From: Adiantum capillus-veneris
Lineage: Eukaryota > Streptophyta > Polypodiopsida > Polypodiales > Pteridaceae
DNA length: 64,000 nucleotides
Reading direction: 5' to 3'
Assembly: GCA_014529385.2 (NCBI GenBank)
Contig: CM043967.1
Span: forward strand, 2,562,501-2,626,500
The notes beneath the pieces are model-generated. The model made no database searches. It saw only the letters and a program-made list of their open reading frames with translations, and was not told the origin of the DNA. Positions 19,890 through 32,678 of this stretch are shown in pieces (position 1 is the first letter of the stretch; each line of letters begins with the position of its first letter). A program made the translations under genes and the position numbers.

Positions 19890-20260
19890 CGTTTTCGGCC
19901 CGTCTGCCCCGTTTTTTCCACGTTCCTCCGAATTCTTGGCCCGTTTTGCCCCGTTTTCACCACGTCCTTGCGTTTTCGCCCCGTTTTTCCCCGTCCCTTG
20001 TGTTTTCTCCACGTTCCCCACCGTTTTTCGCCGTTTTGCCTCGTTTGACCAGCGTTTCTTGCCGTTTTGCCCCGTTTTGACGCGTTTCTCCACGTTCTTC
20101 ATCGTTTTGCCCCGTCTTACACCGTTTGGGACCGGTTTTCATCGTTTTTGACCCGTTTTTCTTGGTTCTCGTCGTTTTGGACCCCGTTTTGCGCTGTATC
20201 ATCGTTTTTCGACGTTTTCAAGCCCGTTTTCCGCAGTTTTTCAGTTTTCGACATTTTTGA
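19890..20260 (+). repeat. Gypsy leader with degenerate CCCCGTTTT tandem motif
   Basis: About 25 imperfect iterations of a CGTTTTGCCCCGTTTT-like motif at roughly 15-20 bp intervals. All frames across it are phenylalanine- and proline-rich artefacts. It lies in the untranslated leader between PBS and gag. Confidence 0.8.
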
Positions 20261-20300
20261 GTTTTCTTTCGGCTTCGGCCACAAAAGTACAGAAACGGCT

Positions 20301-21569
20301 GGAGATCAAGAACATGACGACGGATACAGGACCGAACCTGATCTAAATAAGAAGGAGAAGAAAAAGAAGGAAACGAAGACACGACAAGATGCCCAAGACA
20401 CAATAGAAAAGAGACTGGAGGCACGCATCATGGCCTCCGTGGAACAACAGATCAACTTGATGTCGGCTAACCTGGGCGACCTGATTCAAACACAGCTAGG
20501 CTAGCGATACGAAGACCGCCCAGGCACGAGCAATGTCAACACACGACGATATACACAAAGACGGCCGCGGCCCGAAAGACTAGGAATAGTCGACGAAGAC
20601 GAAGACTATCAGGATGATCAAAGTGAAAGATGCTACTACAGCCCTGACAGACATCTAGAAGATGAAAACAGACTGGGAAAATTCAAACCCAGTCCCCCAG
20701 AGAAATACAAAGGCCATCGCACCTCACTGAAACTCAACAAGTGGTTCAGCGAGGTAGAAGACTACATGCTGTGGAACAACATAGGCAGACGCAGATGGGT
20801 GCAAGTGGCCAAAACCTTTCTGGCCGACGACGCCTATGTATGGTTCCTCACTGAACAGCTATCAAAGCACTGGGAGGACTGGGAGGACCTACAAAGAGAC
20901 ATGATCAGTTACTTTGTCCCAGAGAATGAGGGCAACAAAGTCAGAGACTCGTGGCGCGATCTGCGCCAAGACGGCCACATATCAGACTACGTTGTCAAGT
21001 ACCGTCGATTGATGCTTCAACTCCCACTAATGCACACAGCAGACAGGCTACATGGCTTCCTGTATGGCCTTAAGCCCTGGGCCCGTCGAGAGGTCGAAAA
21101 GCAGAATCCCAACACCTGGGAAGTGGCCGCCAATATGGCAGAAAAGCTACGTGACACAAACTCCACACCAGGTTTGCCTCCAAATAACCCTCGCCCCAAC
21201 AATTTTGCCCCCAACAACTGGCCTAACCCACCCGTCGGGCAAGGCCGCGGATTTGTACACAATAACAAAAGCAATGTTCCACGCCCACCACCACCCAATT
21301 CCAACCCTAGATTAGGCCGCGGAAATGGCGCCTTAGTCCCACGCAGCTCTTTTGCAAGCAATTCTTACAGCACCACGCCCAACAGTTTTGTCCCCAATAC
21401 TTACAACGGCAATAATAACAACCCGCACCTCGATCGCGTCTGGTGCAATGACTTCAGGATTGCTCATGGTCCCTACTACGCATGTGTCCGCAAGCGAAAT
21501 CAAGCATCCTCATCATCTAGCAGGGTCAACACCCTCCAAATCGATGAACCACCCTCCCCCCCCACATAA
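20301..21569 (+). CDS. Gypsy gag (in-frame stop)
   Basis: One reading frame runs from the acidic/lysine-rich segment (EHDDGYRTEPDLNKKEKKKK) through MASVEQQINLMSANLGDLIQ, is cut by TAG at 20502-20504, and resumes without frame change to 21569. After the stop comes a retrotransposon gag domain: PEKYKGHRTSLKLNKWFSEV, WVQVAKTFLADDAYVWFL, then DYVVKYRRLMLQLP. A Pro/Asn-rich linker and a C-terminal segment WCNDFRIAHGPYYACVRKR follow, which may be a degenerate zinc knuckle (Cys, His and Cys only). The real start is uncertain: no Met stands clearly at the leader boundary, and MASVEQQ (20430) is a candidate. The frame ends at a C-run (about 21554-21563), after which the protease continues in another frame. 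Confidence 0.85.
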
Positions 21570-22306
21570 GAGTCGAAGAACTGGCTAGCCCTGTTGCTGA
21601 CCAGCAACCCCGGATTGGAGCAGTCTCCCTCCACCCTCAATGCATGGCAGCAGCGATAACGGACATTCAGAACTTATATGTCCAAGAAACAATTAGGCCC
21701 CAACAACAATGGATCATGGTAGACTCAGGCGCCACACACAATTTTCTATCACAGCAGTGCGCCGCTCGCCTGGGCCTACGTCTCACCACCGTCAATGAAA
21801 CTACAGTCAAGTTTGCCCAAGGGAATGATAGCAATGTCAAGGTAGCCCGTCAAGTGAGGATTGAGATGGGTGAATTCACATGTCGACTTGACTTCATAGT
21901 GGTCCCAATGGACGACCTTGAGGCAATTATTGGTCTATCCTTCAATGATAAGTACCTCATTGCACTCCTAGGCATGAAGGTGGACCAATTACTGCTGAAT
22001 AATCAAGGCAAAGCAGTTACAGTACAAGGCGCCAGACTCACAACAAAGCAAGCCTTCAACCGCCAGGCGCATCTTCAAACCCAACCCCCCCCCCCCCCCC
22101 CCCCCCCCCATCAACCGCAACGACCCCGCTCAGTTAGCAGCGATGAAAGGCAAACAAAAAGTCCCAGAACACTCGTCCCCCAAACTCAACCTCATGAGTG
22201 CAAAGCAAGCAGAGCGGGCTCTCAAGAAAGGAGCTCAGGTTCACCTCTGCATCATGCAAGCAAAGGAGCAGCCCACAGCAAGGCTCAAGTCCATCACCCT
22301 CGATAA
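21564..22306 (+). CDS. Gypsy aspartic protease
   Basis: The frame opens at the C-run with [20 protein letters not shown] and passes [15 protein letters not shown] (first Met 21644). The retropepsin active site [13 protein letters not shown] lies at about residue 25 from that Met, and the [20 protein letters not shown] segment serves as the second conserved strand. The domain should process the polyprotein as a dimer. The frame runs into a 25-C homopolymer (22085-22109), after which the true polyprotein continues in the frame of the RT entry. What this frame reads after the C-run is spurious. Confidence 0.9.
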
Positions 22307-23137
22307 GGCCAAAGTCGGTGATCCCTCACTTACCCCCATCCTCCAGAAATACAAAGATGTCATGCCCCCAGAACTTCCCCCCGGCCTACCCCCTCCCCGT
22401 CAAATTCAACACGAAATTGATCTCATCCCAGGGAGTACACCCCCTGCCAAGGCACCCTACCGCATGAATGACACCGAGCTAAAGGAGCTCAAGAAGCAAC
22501 TCCAGGAATTAGAGGATCAAGGTTTCATAGGGCCCAGCATCTCTCCTTTTGGGGCCCCAGTCCTGTTCGTCAAGAAGAAAGATGGCTCGATGCGACTATG
22601 CGTGGATTATCGGGCCCTCAACAAAATAACTATCAAGAACAGATACCCAGTTCCCCTCATGGAAGATCTTCTGGACAGACTACAGGGTGCCCAATACTTC
22701 ACTCGCATCGACCTCCGCTCAGGCTATCACCAAGTCCGCATCGCCTCTAAAGACATTCCGAAGACCGCCTTCCGCACACGCTACGGCTCCTGGGAATGGA
22801 TGGTACTGGGTTTCGGTCTCACCGGCGGTCCTGGCACTTTTTGCCGAATAATCCATGACAGTTTCCGTGACATGATTGACGACTACCTCATCACTTACAT
22901 CGATGATCTGCTTTTTACAGCAAAACCTTGGAAGAGCACCAGAGGCATGTCGCCGCTGTATTCCAACGCCTCCGGGAACACCAGCTGTATGCCAAGCTGG
23001 AGAAATGTGAGTTTGCTGTCCAGAAAATCGAGTTCCTCGGTTTCATCGTCACGTCCGAAGGTATAATGGTGGACCCCAAGAAAGTCGACGCCGTCATCAA
23101 GTGGGCTCCCCCGACATCCATCAAAGAAGTCCGCGAG
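22143..23137 (+). CDS. Gypsy reverse transcriptase (frameshifted, then cut by CACTA)
   Basis: It opens [14 protein letters not shown] and holds the RT domain: [58 protein letters not shown] (first catalytic Asp), an unusual [11 protein letters not shown] where PFGLTNAPATF is typical, and TYIDDLLF (the DD pair). At the T-run 22912-22916 one base is missing and the frame derails. The correct continuation ([52 protein letters not shown]) lies in the neighbouring frame at 22928-23137. It stops exactly at the CACTA insertion after VREF. The partner sequence resumes at 30466 with VGFCQYTRRFI. Confidence 0.92.
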
Positions 23138-23154
23138 TTTCACTACAAGAGGTT

Positions 23155-23390
23155 GTGTGCTCTTGTGACGCTGTTAGCGACGGAAATACACTGGGTTTTT
23201 ATAACCCCCGGCGTCGCTAAAACCGTCGCTACGAGAGCGTCGCTATGACCGTCGCTATATGCGTCGCTATATAGAGACGCTCATAGCGACGGTCGTAGCG
23301 ACGGTTATAGCGACGTTTACACAAAAGTCTATAGCGACGCTCATAGCGACGCTACAGAGCCATAAATAGCGACGGTTATAGCGATGCCCG
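23155..23390. repeat. CACTA 1 left subterminal repeats
   Basis: At least a dozen copies of agcgacg or its complement cgtcgct in both orientations, many as TAGCGACGGT or its complement. Such subterminal motifs bind the CACTA transposase in the En/Spm model. The same motif recurs at the right end (30358-30445). Confidence 0.93.
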
Positions 23391-23768
23391 AGAGAAAAAA
23401 AAAATTGGTGACAGGGCATTGAATGCCCTGCCACCCATCAACCATATTGTACTTGATTCACTTTTTAAAAAAAGTGCAAGGGTAGATAATAGACCCAAAA
23501 TAGTCACCCACAAGACGCATTGTTCGCAAAATTGACAAGCGTAAAATTGACAATTGTACACATCATAGGCAAAATGAATTGATTGGCAAATGTAATAATG
23601 ACAATTGTACAACATCATAGGCATAAAGAATTGATTGGCAAAATGAACTGCGGTGACAAATGTAATAATATACATGGTTCAAAAAGACGTATAAAATCCG
23701 TCTCATGATACATAAGCTATGAGAAACCCTAAACTAATGCTATCTAGCTACGGCTAAACTGACGTCGT

Positions 23769-25076
23769 CTAGTCAGACGTCTCATCGCGTCCAAGCGGCG
23801 TATCTGTCGGATTCTGCAAAAAAAGACAATAAGACAGCTTTCAGTAAGTATAAACATATAACGACATTTATAAAACAATACAAAAAATAGAAAAGAGTAA
23901 ACCCTAATACTAACCATGCCGCCGCAAGAACTGAGAATGTCCATCAGGGCGTTTAAGCCCTTTCTGCCTGCGTACTCGCGCTCGTACAGTGTGGGATCAC
24001 GTCCTGTCATCGACCACTGTCAAAACATACAAAGAATTCATTATCTTAGAATTAAAAAACTCATAAACCCTAAACTATCGAACATAAAGAGCAATGTGAA
24101 AACACTTACAAAATCGGCCTCAAATGATCCCCATCCACCGCTCCCCAAGTGGTGCGAGCTCCTTGCCTCTACTCGCGCTCTGGCTGCATCCTTTTGTTGC
24201 TTCCACTTGTCGGGATTCTCGCGCGCTGCTTTCTTCGCATTCTTCCAATCTTCTTTGGCCAGCCAATCTGGCCTGTTCCACCCATGCTTGATTGCTTTTT
24301 GCACTTCGGAACGCTTGTGTTTGTAGTATTCGCGCATTCGAATCTTCATCAGGTCTTCATTGAAGCGTTGATCCCGTGTTGGAACGGGAAACTCATCATG
24401 AAGTATGCTGATGACTCTGTTTTTTAAATCACTTGGTACTTCACTCCATTTGTTTAGTATGTAGTGTCTAAACAGCTGAGAGCAAAGACCACGCATGCGC
24501 GAGATCACCTTCTTACCGTCATCATCCATGATGATGCCGCCGCTGAAGTCGACGGAGTAAGGCAAGCCCTTTGGCCGGTGACGCGTGAACCTGGGTGTCC
24601 CGGCAGGGGTCTCTAGTGGCGTGTCGATGGGGGTCGGACGTCAGGTGTTTCCACCGGCGTCTGGGCCCCGAAGCGAGGAGTGTCGAGTGGGGTGGCCCCT
24701 GGCGAATAGGTAGAGGTGTGTAGCTGCTAGGAACAGTCAGTCGTGCAAAACCTGGCGTAGATGGCGATGCTGTGCCTGGTGTGTGGGCGGGCAAAGAAGG
24801 GGAGGGTAAAGAGCCTCGTCGAACACGAGGCGGTGTGGAGGCATCGGTGGCGGAATCCCCACAACAACCGCCACCGCCACCACTAGAGCGCCGGTGTCTA
24901 GACGAGTGTGAAGCTCGTCTCGTCGACACCGAAGCTTCGGAGCGCGCCGAATGCTCCGAAATAGAGGGAGATGCGGATGGAGTAGGAACGCGCGATGATG
25001 CGCCAGAGCGATGACGCTCCACGTACCACTGTCTCTGTTGCGGTGACAAAGAAGAAAGAAACTCCTCATCATCCAT
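23769..25076 (-). pseudogene. CACTA 1 second gene (Transposase_24/TNP1-like), frameshifted
   Basis: It starts MDDEEFLSSLSPQQRQWYVE (25076) with a Ser/Arg- and Pro-rich N-terminus. The frame is lost twice between about 24700 and 24620 and continues as TPIDTPLETPAGTPRF, then KGLPYSVDFSGGIIMDDDGK. The conserved part follows: VPSDLKNRVISILHDEF, REYYKHKRSEVQKAIKHGW, DWKNAKKAARENPDKWKQQ, ending SSHHLGSGGWGSFEADF. This matches the Ptta/En/Spm plant transposase family (helical segment plus the SHxxGSGG signature). Splice sites fit: donor after 24110, exon 24016-23915 (WSMTGRDPTLYEREYAG), final exon 23813-23769 (NPTDTPLGRDETSD, then a stop). It probably encodes the DNA-binding partner of TNP2. Confidence 0.75.
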
Positions 25077-25325
25077 ACCTGCATTAAACACACGAATATT
25101 TAAACTTAATATTGAATGAATAGAGTAGACAATGACGCAAAGACCATTAAATACAATGACGTAATGACGCATATAAATACAATGACGCAATGAATTGAGT
25201 GATAGAAGAGGAAAGTCGAAAACTTAGAATTTTCAATCAAAAGATGTGAGCGCCATGGAAGGTACTTAGAGAGCCAGAGCTTTTACAACCCGGAGCAAAA
25301 TTGTTCAAATACAATATTCGTGGCT

Positions 25326-28300
25326 TTAAGAGATCTCTCTCTCATCCTCGCATAACTCAGCATAACTTCCTATATCTATATAGAGCTCTCCGTTTAAACA
25401 CATATCCTCTGTTTCATTTTGTAGCTCCTCTGCATGCACCCCATATAGAGTAGTAGCATCTTGATGCTCGTCTGGCACCACCGCAGCGGCTTCTGATTGA
25501 GCATCTTCTCTGATCTCCTCCATTGATGCCGTTGTGATTGGCACATGGTAGCCTTCATACGTCCTTGCACTACGAGGGGCTACCTCTATGACGTACCACC
25601 AATTTGATGTAGACTTTGTAGGATGAAATATTACCTGCTAGAGCCACATAACTTACATGAGAGCTTTCAAGCACATAACTTGTAAAAGGGGGATGTTAAC
25701 TATTTACATACTTACTTGTTCACAATGCTCGGGTAGTACGAAAGTGTCTCTTAGGTTAGTCCATTTCTTAGTAGAATCCACCTCAAGAAAACCAGACTCT
25801 CCTCTACGCACAGTAGCGTTGCGACCCTCCATGATTATCTTGAACCATTGCACGTCGAACAAGTCGACAAAAAATCCTCTGTAATCGATCCTCAAAATCT
25901 CTTGCAGCGTGCCAAAGTAAGTGAGTTCCGCCACCACAGGATCTGCATCAGAGGAACGTCGTCGACTAGACTGTTCAAATTTTGCCATGATTCCACAATC
26001 TTGAGTAAAACGCTTTTTGTCGATTCGTTCCACCCTAAAATGTCGACCTTTACACCATGCTGCTGTGTATGACTTTTACTACAACGAACAAAGATTATGA
26101 GTGGCCGTTCAAACGTTTAGAAATAAAGTCACTAGCATGTCGTACATTGCAAACTTACCTTGGTCGCGCAACCCCGAGAGTACTCCCACTCTTCCTCAGT
26201 CACTTCGTCACCGCATTGTTGTGCGCTTTTCAATTGGTTGTGCAACCATCTTAAGCTCATGAAGGTTGGTAGGCTCTCCAGAACCGTCGGATAGTGCATC
26301 GGTGGTCGCCTTCCCCGTCTCCACTCGATTCGTGCCCTTTGTCGCTCTTGCTTTGCATCCTCATATTGTGAAATCCACTTTTGCATCACTGGATTGTGAA
26401 GCATGCAAAATCGGTTGATTTTAGCCTCTAGATCTTCCGTCATCTTCTTCTCAACATCGAGATTGCACATGACAATCCCAGATATGCGCTCATCATCTAT
26501 GGTTCGCCATAGCGTGTCCCGGGCTTTATCAAATCCGTCTAGCCACTCTCCAATGTACACTAGGGACTCTGATACTAACCAACCTTCTGCCATGCTACCC
26601 TCCGGACGTGCCTTTTGACGCACATATCCCTTAAGCGTTTTCATGAAACGTTCTAAGAACAACATCCATCTGGAATGAACTGTGCCAGCTATTTCCACCT
26701 CATCAACTATGTGAACAAGAAGATGCACCTGAATGGTTAGCATGGTAGTAGGAAAATGTTTCTCAAACATGCACACAAGCTCCGCAGCATTTAGTTTGGC
26801 GAATGGTATGGAGTCTACGTTGATCTCCTTTTGTGAGATCCATTGCACCAGCTTTGCAAGTTTGTAGATTGTGTTACGGATGTCGAGAGACAAACATCCC
26901 TCAATGGCAACCGGTAAAATAAACTATAAAGTATGTGCAGCAATGATATTAAAGTCCACATTTTATGCAATGATATTAAAGTCCACTATGAACGTACCTG
27001 ACACATTTTATGCCAATCGTGTGACTTCAAACCGGTAAGCTTTCCTTCTTTAGTAAAATACGTTCGGAGCGAGTGCATTACGCCAGTGGGGGTCCGCAAA
27101 GATCGAATGGTCTCTTTTACTTTGCGTTCTTGGGCTCCTGTGAAAATCCATGGTGCTTTAGGGAGTTTTATCGATCCATCAGAGGCTGTTTGCGGCCAAT
27201 ATTTCTCCATACGATCCACATTTCTAAGGTCAACTCTGGCTCCCAAAGTATCTTTCTTGCCGGTCAGATGGTCCCATAGTAGATTACCCACATTCTTGAA
27301 TATGTGCATTGGATCGAGCAAGTGATTGATCATGAGTCGGGGCCAGTATGGTAACTCGTACCATAGAGATAGTCTCTTCATCCCTGGAGGCAATCCGTCA
27401 TCACACATCTCCTTCTGCTCTAACCATGCTTGTGCAGACATCCTTGGTGGCTCTCTTCCCAAAAAGCCGTCGCGTAACACATCATTCTCTGGAAGATACG
27501 CTTGATGACCTTCGTAGATTTGCTTCTACAGTGAGGGCGCCCTACGTGCATTCAGTCTAGGTCCACATGTGACACATGCTCTGTATCCGCTTGTTTGAAG
27601 CCCTGCATGTATACACATGATAATAGATCAACTATGGGAAAAAACAAGATTTACAGTGTCTGAGTGAGGAGTGTCAATAGATCACCTGAGCATTCTGTTA
27701 TCCCGGGATAGTCATGCATGGTCCACATTAGAATGCCTCTGATCAAAGCATTTCGTCTTCCTGTGTGTCGGCTCATATCCACCACCTCTATGCCAATCCA
27801 CAATTGTTGTAGCTCCTCCAATAGTGGACGAAGATACACATCCATTTTCCCCACTTTATATCGCCCTCGCACAATCAAGCTTAACCATAGGTGCCCCTTC
27901 TTCGTAGTCAACCACGAGGGAATGTTGTAGTTGACGATGACAACGGGCCATACACTGTAAGATGTTGATCTTTGACCAAATGAATTTACGCCATCCATAG
28001 CCAGGCCTAAGCGCAAATTTTGAGCTTTCCTGGCAAAATCCGACCATGTTCCATCTATATGTTTCCAGGCTGCGCAATCTGCAGGAATTCGTAGCACACC
28101 ATCCGAAGATTTATTCTCCTCATGCCATGATGCTAGGGCGGCCATGGACTTACATTCGAAGAAATGCTTGATGCGAGGAAGCAGAGGAAAATGTCGCAAA
28201 ACTTTTTGTGGAATTTTTGTCCCGTGGAGATCTACTCAATATCTTTCGGAATCACATTTCGGACACTTCTCCATGTCTATGTATTCCCCTCTGAAAAGAA

Positions 28301-29054
28301 TGCAGTCATTAGGACAAGCGTGGATAGAATTGTAATCCATCCCCAAGTTTCGCAAAATCTTTCTTGCTTCATCTCGGGAATCTGGCATCACATTGTCAGC
28401 TGGTAGTATGTGCTCTTTAAGCAATCTACACAACATAAAAATACGATACAGTCGTGTAAAAATCTATCAGATCATTATACATTTAGAGTTTTATTAAAGT
28501 AAACTAATTGTAATAGATCACCTGAAAAGCGCTGTGACGCTAGTGTCACTCCATCCAAACTTTGCCTGCATGTTGAGAAGAACCAGGAGTGCTTTCAATC
28601 TAGACATACGTGCTCCATTATATAATGGCGTATCGGCTTCACTTTTCATATCATCATAGATAAGCCTTTCTGAATCCATGATCGCCTCGATCATTTCATC
28701 AATCTCGGGCTCAAACATTGCCTCGTTGGGAATGTGCTCTGCATGATCATCCCCCGAGCTGTCAGAGGCTACATCTTGTGGCCTCACATATGCTGCTTGA
28801 CCAAAGCGCCTGCGAACACGTCTATTGGGTTGCAAGATTGCTGCTTGTTGGCCAGCGTCAGAGTCCGACGAGTTATAATTGGCAACAACTCGATCTATAA
28901 TAGATGGATCGAACTCGCCAAATTCGCGAACGTGCTGCAAAGAAACACGTCTTGTCCGTCGCACAGCATGCTTGCATTGATTACAAGGACATAAGACCCT
29001 CGTTGAGAGATAGGTGTTTCGGTTGGACGGTCCCACATCCTCGTCACTACTCAT
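25326..29054 (-). pseudogene. CACTA 1 tnp2-type transposase, six exons, two in-frame stops
   Basis: Exons inferred from GT-AG sites and continuous homology: 29054-28522, 28425-27686, 27602-26998, 26923-26159, 26072-25716 and 25634-25326, with introns of 74-96 bp. The 26073 acceptor is the least certain. Domains in order: transposase-associated zinc segment (CPCNQCKHAV), the ACPNDCILFRGEY...CPKC linker, Transposase_21/tnp2 (LRHFPLLPRIKHFF through KMDVYLRPLLEELQQLW and WTMHDYPG), DUF4218 (LNAAELVCMFEKHFPTT, GYVRQKARPEGSMAEGW), DUF4216 (ELTYFGTLQEILRIDYRG, VPRR-like RRGESGFLEVD) and an acidic tail. Only two nonsense codons interrupt it: TGA 28236-28238 (after CDSERY) and TAG 27526-27528 (before KQIYEGHQAYLP). 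Both are one C-to-T change away from a sense codon. Otherwise it looks complete. Confidence 0.88.
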
Positions 29055-30357
<1,303 letters not shown>

Positions 30358-30445
30358 GGCGTCGCTAATTTCTTTGTAAATTTGCGACGCTCATAGCGAC
30401 GCCGGGAAATTTTTTTTTTAGCGTCGCTGTGTGAGCGTCGCTAAT
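30358..30445. repeat. CACTA 1 right subterminal repeats
   Basis: Five or so cgtcgct/agcgacg motifs in 90 bp, matching the left end. Confidence 0.9.
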
Positions 30446-30465
30446 ATGAATAGCCTCTTGTAGTG

Positions 30466-32367
30466 TTTGTGGGTTTCTGTCAGTACACACGCCGCTTCAT
30501 CCGCGACTTCAGCAAAATTTCCGCCCCACTTACAGAGATAACCAAAGGCCACAAACCCTTTCAGTGGACCTCCAGAGAAGAAGAAGCCTTTGAGAACATG
30601 AAGATAGCCATGTGTAGTATCCCCGTCCTCCGACTACCCGACTTCACCAAACCATTTGAAGTTCATACAGATGCCTCCGATGGTGCCATTGGTGGTGTCC
30701 TCATGCAAGAGAATCAGCCCATCGCCTACGAATCCCACAAGTTCACAGATGTAGAAACAAGATGGACCACACACGAGAAGGAAATGCTCGCTGTCGTTCA
30801 CTGCCTCCGAAAGTGGAAACACTATGTCCAAGACAAGCACACCAAGGTATACACAGATAACATATCCCTCAAGTACTTCCAAACACAGCCCAAAATAACC
30901 CCCAAGCAAGCCAGGTGGCAAGATACACTGGCAGAGTACGACATCGACATCATCCACAAACCAGGCGCCACAAATGTCATGCCAGATGCTCTAAGTCGAA
31001 GACCCACCCTCACAGCCATCTCCACAGCAACCAGCACCCTACGCCAACGCATCCTCGACGCTCAAAAAGCTGACCCCACTGTACTCCGAATGCTCAACGA
31101 CCACATCTCTGGCAAAGCTGCCCTGGGCCTATTCGAAGTCAAAGATAACCTCTTCTACGCGCATGGCAAGATCTACATCCCCAATGATCCAGAGCTAAAG
31201 AAATACCTCATGTGGGAGGCTCATGACTGCAAGCTAGCTGGACATGGTGGCCAGAAGAGATCTTACGACAAACTCCATCAACACTACATGTGGCCCAAAA
31301 TGAAGGACGACGTCATCGACTACGTGCGCACCTGCCCAACCTGTCAACTGGTCAAAGCTCAAAGAGTCAAGCCTGCCGGCCTCCTCCACCCCATGCCAAC
31401 ACCCTCCCGGCCTTGGGACATGGTAAGTATGGACTTCATCATCGACCTCCCCCCCTCCCACGGCCACACTACCATCATGGTGGTCGTCGACTACTTCACC
31501 AAGCAAGCCCACTTCATACCAGCAAAGCCTCCCGTCACCGCCTACCAAGTCGCCAAACACTTCTTTGCCAAAGTCTTCAAATACCACGGCCTCCCCTTAG
31601 CCATATTTTCAGATCGTGACACCCGCTTCCTCAGTGACCTCTGGCGCGAGCTCTTCAAGCTGCTAGGCACCCAGCTACACTTCTCCTCCGCCTACCACCC
31701 CGAAACAGATGGGCAAACTGAAAGAGTCAACCAAGGCATCGAAGACTACATCCGCAGCTACGTCAAGGCAGATCAGAAGGACTGGTCCGAATACATGGAC
31801 GTCCTGGAATTCCACTACAACAACTCCATCCACAGCAGCACTAGCTATACCCCATTCGAGCTCTCAACAGGTAAAGAAGTCATCACCCCTCTTGCACTGG
31901 CAACCGGCAATGTGCATGCCCAGGATCTGGAATGTGAGGAATTTCTTCAACAATGGCAAACACGCATGCAACGCGCAAAGAAAAGCCTCGAGCAAAGCAA
32001 GGTTCGCATCGCCAAATACGCCAACCAAAAACGACGGCCTGCCGAACTCTTCCAAGAAGGTGACTTAGTCCTCATCAGCTCCCAGAATTTCACCCTCCCT
32101 CAAGGCCTCTCCCCGAAGTTCAACCACCGCTACTATGGGCCATACAAAGTGCTCAAGTCCTACAACAACATCACCTACAAGCTAGATCTCCCATCACACA
32201 TCAACATCCACAACGCCTTCCATGTAAGTCTACTCAAAAGGTTTGTGCCGGATAACACCTATGGTAGAAGCCTCCCCGAATATGTAAAGGATGGCCCGCC
32301 ACATGAGCCGGAGGCCATCCTAAAGTCGCGTTTTGGGCGCCAGGGACAACTCTTCTATGTCAAATAG
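30466..32367 (+). CDS. Gypsy RNase H, integrase and start of chromodomain
   Basis: It resumes the pol frame at VGFCQYTRRFIRDFSKI. RNase H: FEVHTDASDGAIGGVLMQ (Asp), THEKEMLAVVHCLRKW (Glu), VYTDNISLKYF (Asp). Integrase: HH-CC zinc module (HDCKLAGHGGQKRSY...TCPTCQLVK), then the core with MDFIIDLP, FSDRDTRFLSDLW and HPETDGQTERVNQGIEDYI (D, D, E). The C-terminal part contains LSPKFNHRYYGPYKVL and HNAFHVSLLKRF. It stops at TAG 32365-32367 within LFYVK, exactly where chromodomains have the V-K-W aromatic residue. The next codons (HNRPMTDRNALEYLKKSC) look like the rest of a chromodomain. The chromodomain normally steers chromovirus integration to heterochromatin, so this copy would lack it. Confidence 0.94.
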   Translation, partial: FVGFCQYTRRFIRDFSKISAPLTEITKGHKPFQWTSREEEAFENMKIAMCSIPVLRLPDFTKPFEVHTDASDGAIGGVLMQENQPIAYESHKFTDVETRWTTHEKEMLAVVHCLRKWKHYVQDKHTKVYTDNISLKYFQTQPKITPKQARWQDTLAEYDIDIIHKPGATNVMPDALSRRPTLTAISTATSTLRQRILDAQKADPTVLRMLNDHISGKAALGLFEVKDNLFYAHGKIYIPNDPELKKYLMWEAHDCKLAGHGGQKRSYDKLHQHYMWPKMKDDVIDYVRTCPTCQLVKAQRVKPAGLLHPMPTPSRPWDMVSMDFIIDLPPSHGHTTIMVVVDYFTKQAHFIPAKPPVTAYQVAKHFFAKVFKYHGLPLAIFSDRDTRFLSDLWRELFKLLGTQLHFSSAYHPETDGQTERVNQGIEDYIRSYVKADQKDWSEYMDVLEFHYNNSIHSSTSYTPFELSTGKEVITPLALATGNVHAQDLECEEFLQQWQTRMQRAKKSLEQSKVRIAKYANQKRRPAELFQEGDLVLISSQNFTLPQGLSPKFNHRYYGPYKVLKSYNNITYKLDLPSHINIHNAFHVSLLKRFVPDNTYGRSLPEYVKDGPPHEPEAILKSRFGRQGQLFYVK

Positions 32368-32678
32368 CACAATCGCCCCATGACGGATCGGAATGCACTC
32401 GAGTACCTGAAGAAATCATGCTTCAACTCGGAAGACCCCTTGTGCTGCGCTTCTACAACATGCCCACTGAAGAGGAGGACAACACACTACATGAAAACAA
32501 CATAGAGTAGTCCTCCCCCCCACTTGTAACTAGCATCACCCTAGGTAGCTAGACATTTTTGGCAACACTTCACTCCCCCCTTGTAAATATCCGCCCCAAA
32601 ACCTCGGCATCAACTTTTGTATCGGCACCTCTCAAAACCCCGGCTTGACGTGGGCGTCAAGCTCTCTCAACCCGGGGG
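32368..32678 (+). other. Gypsy 3' non-coding part
   Basis: Chromodomain remnant, then C-rich untranslated DNA. The sequence before the 3' LTR ends in cccggggg, a weak polypurine tract. Confidence 0.6.

Noticed and set aside
21644-23066. Programmed frameshifting between gypsy gag, protease and RT
   Set aside because: The shifts fall on C9-10, C25 and T5 homopolymers and other breaks are simple stops. Indel error or decay is the simpler reading without comparative data.
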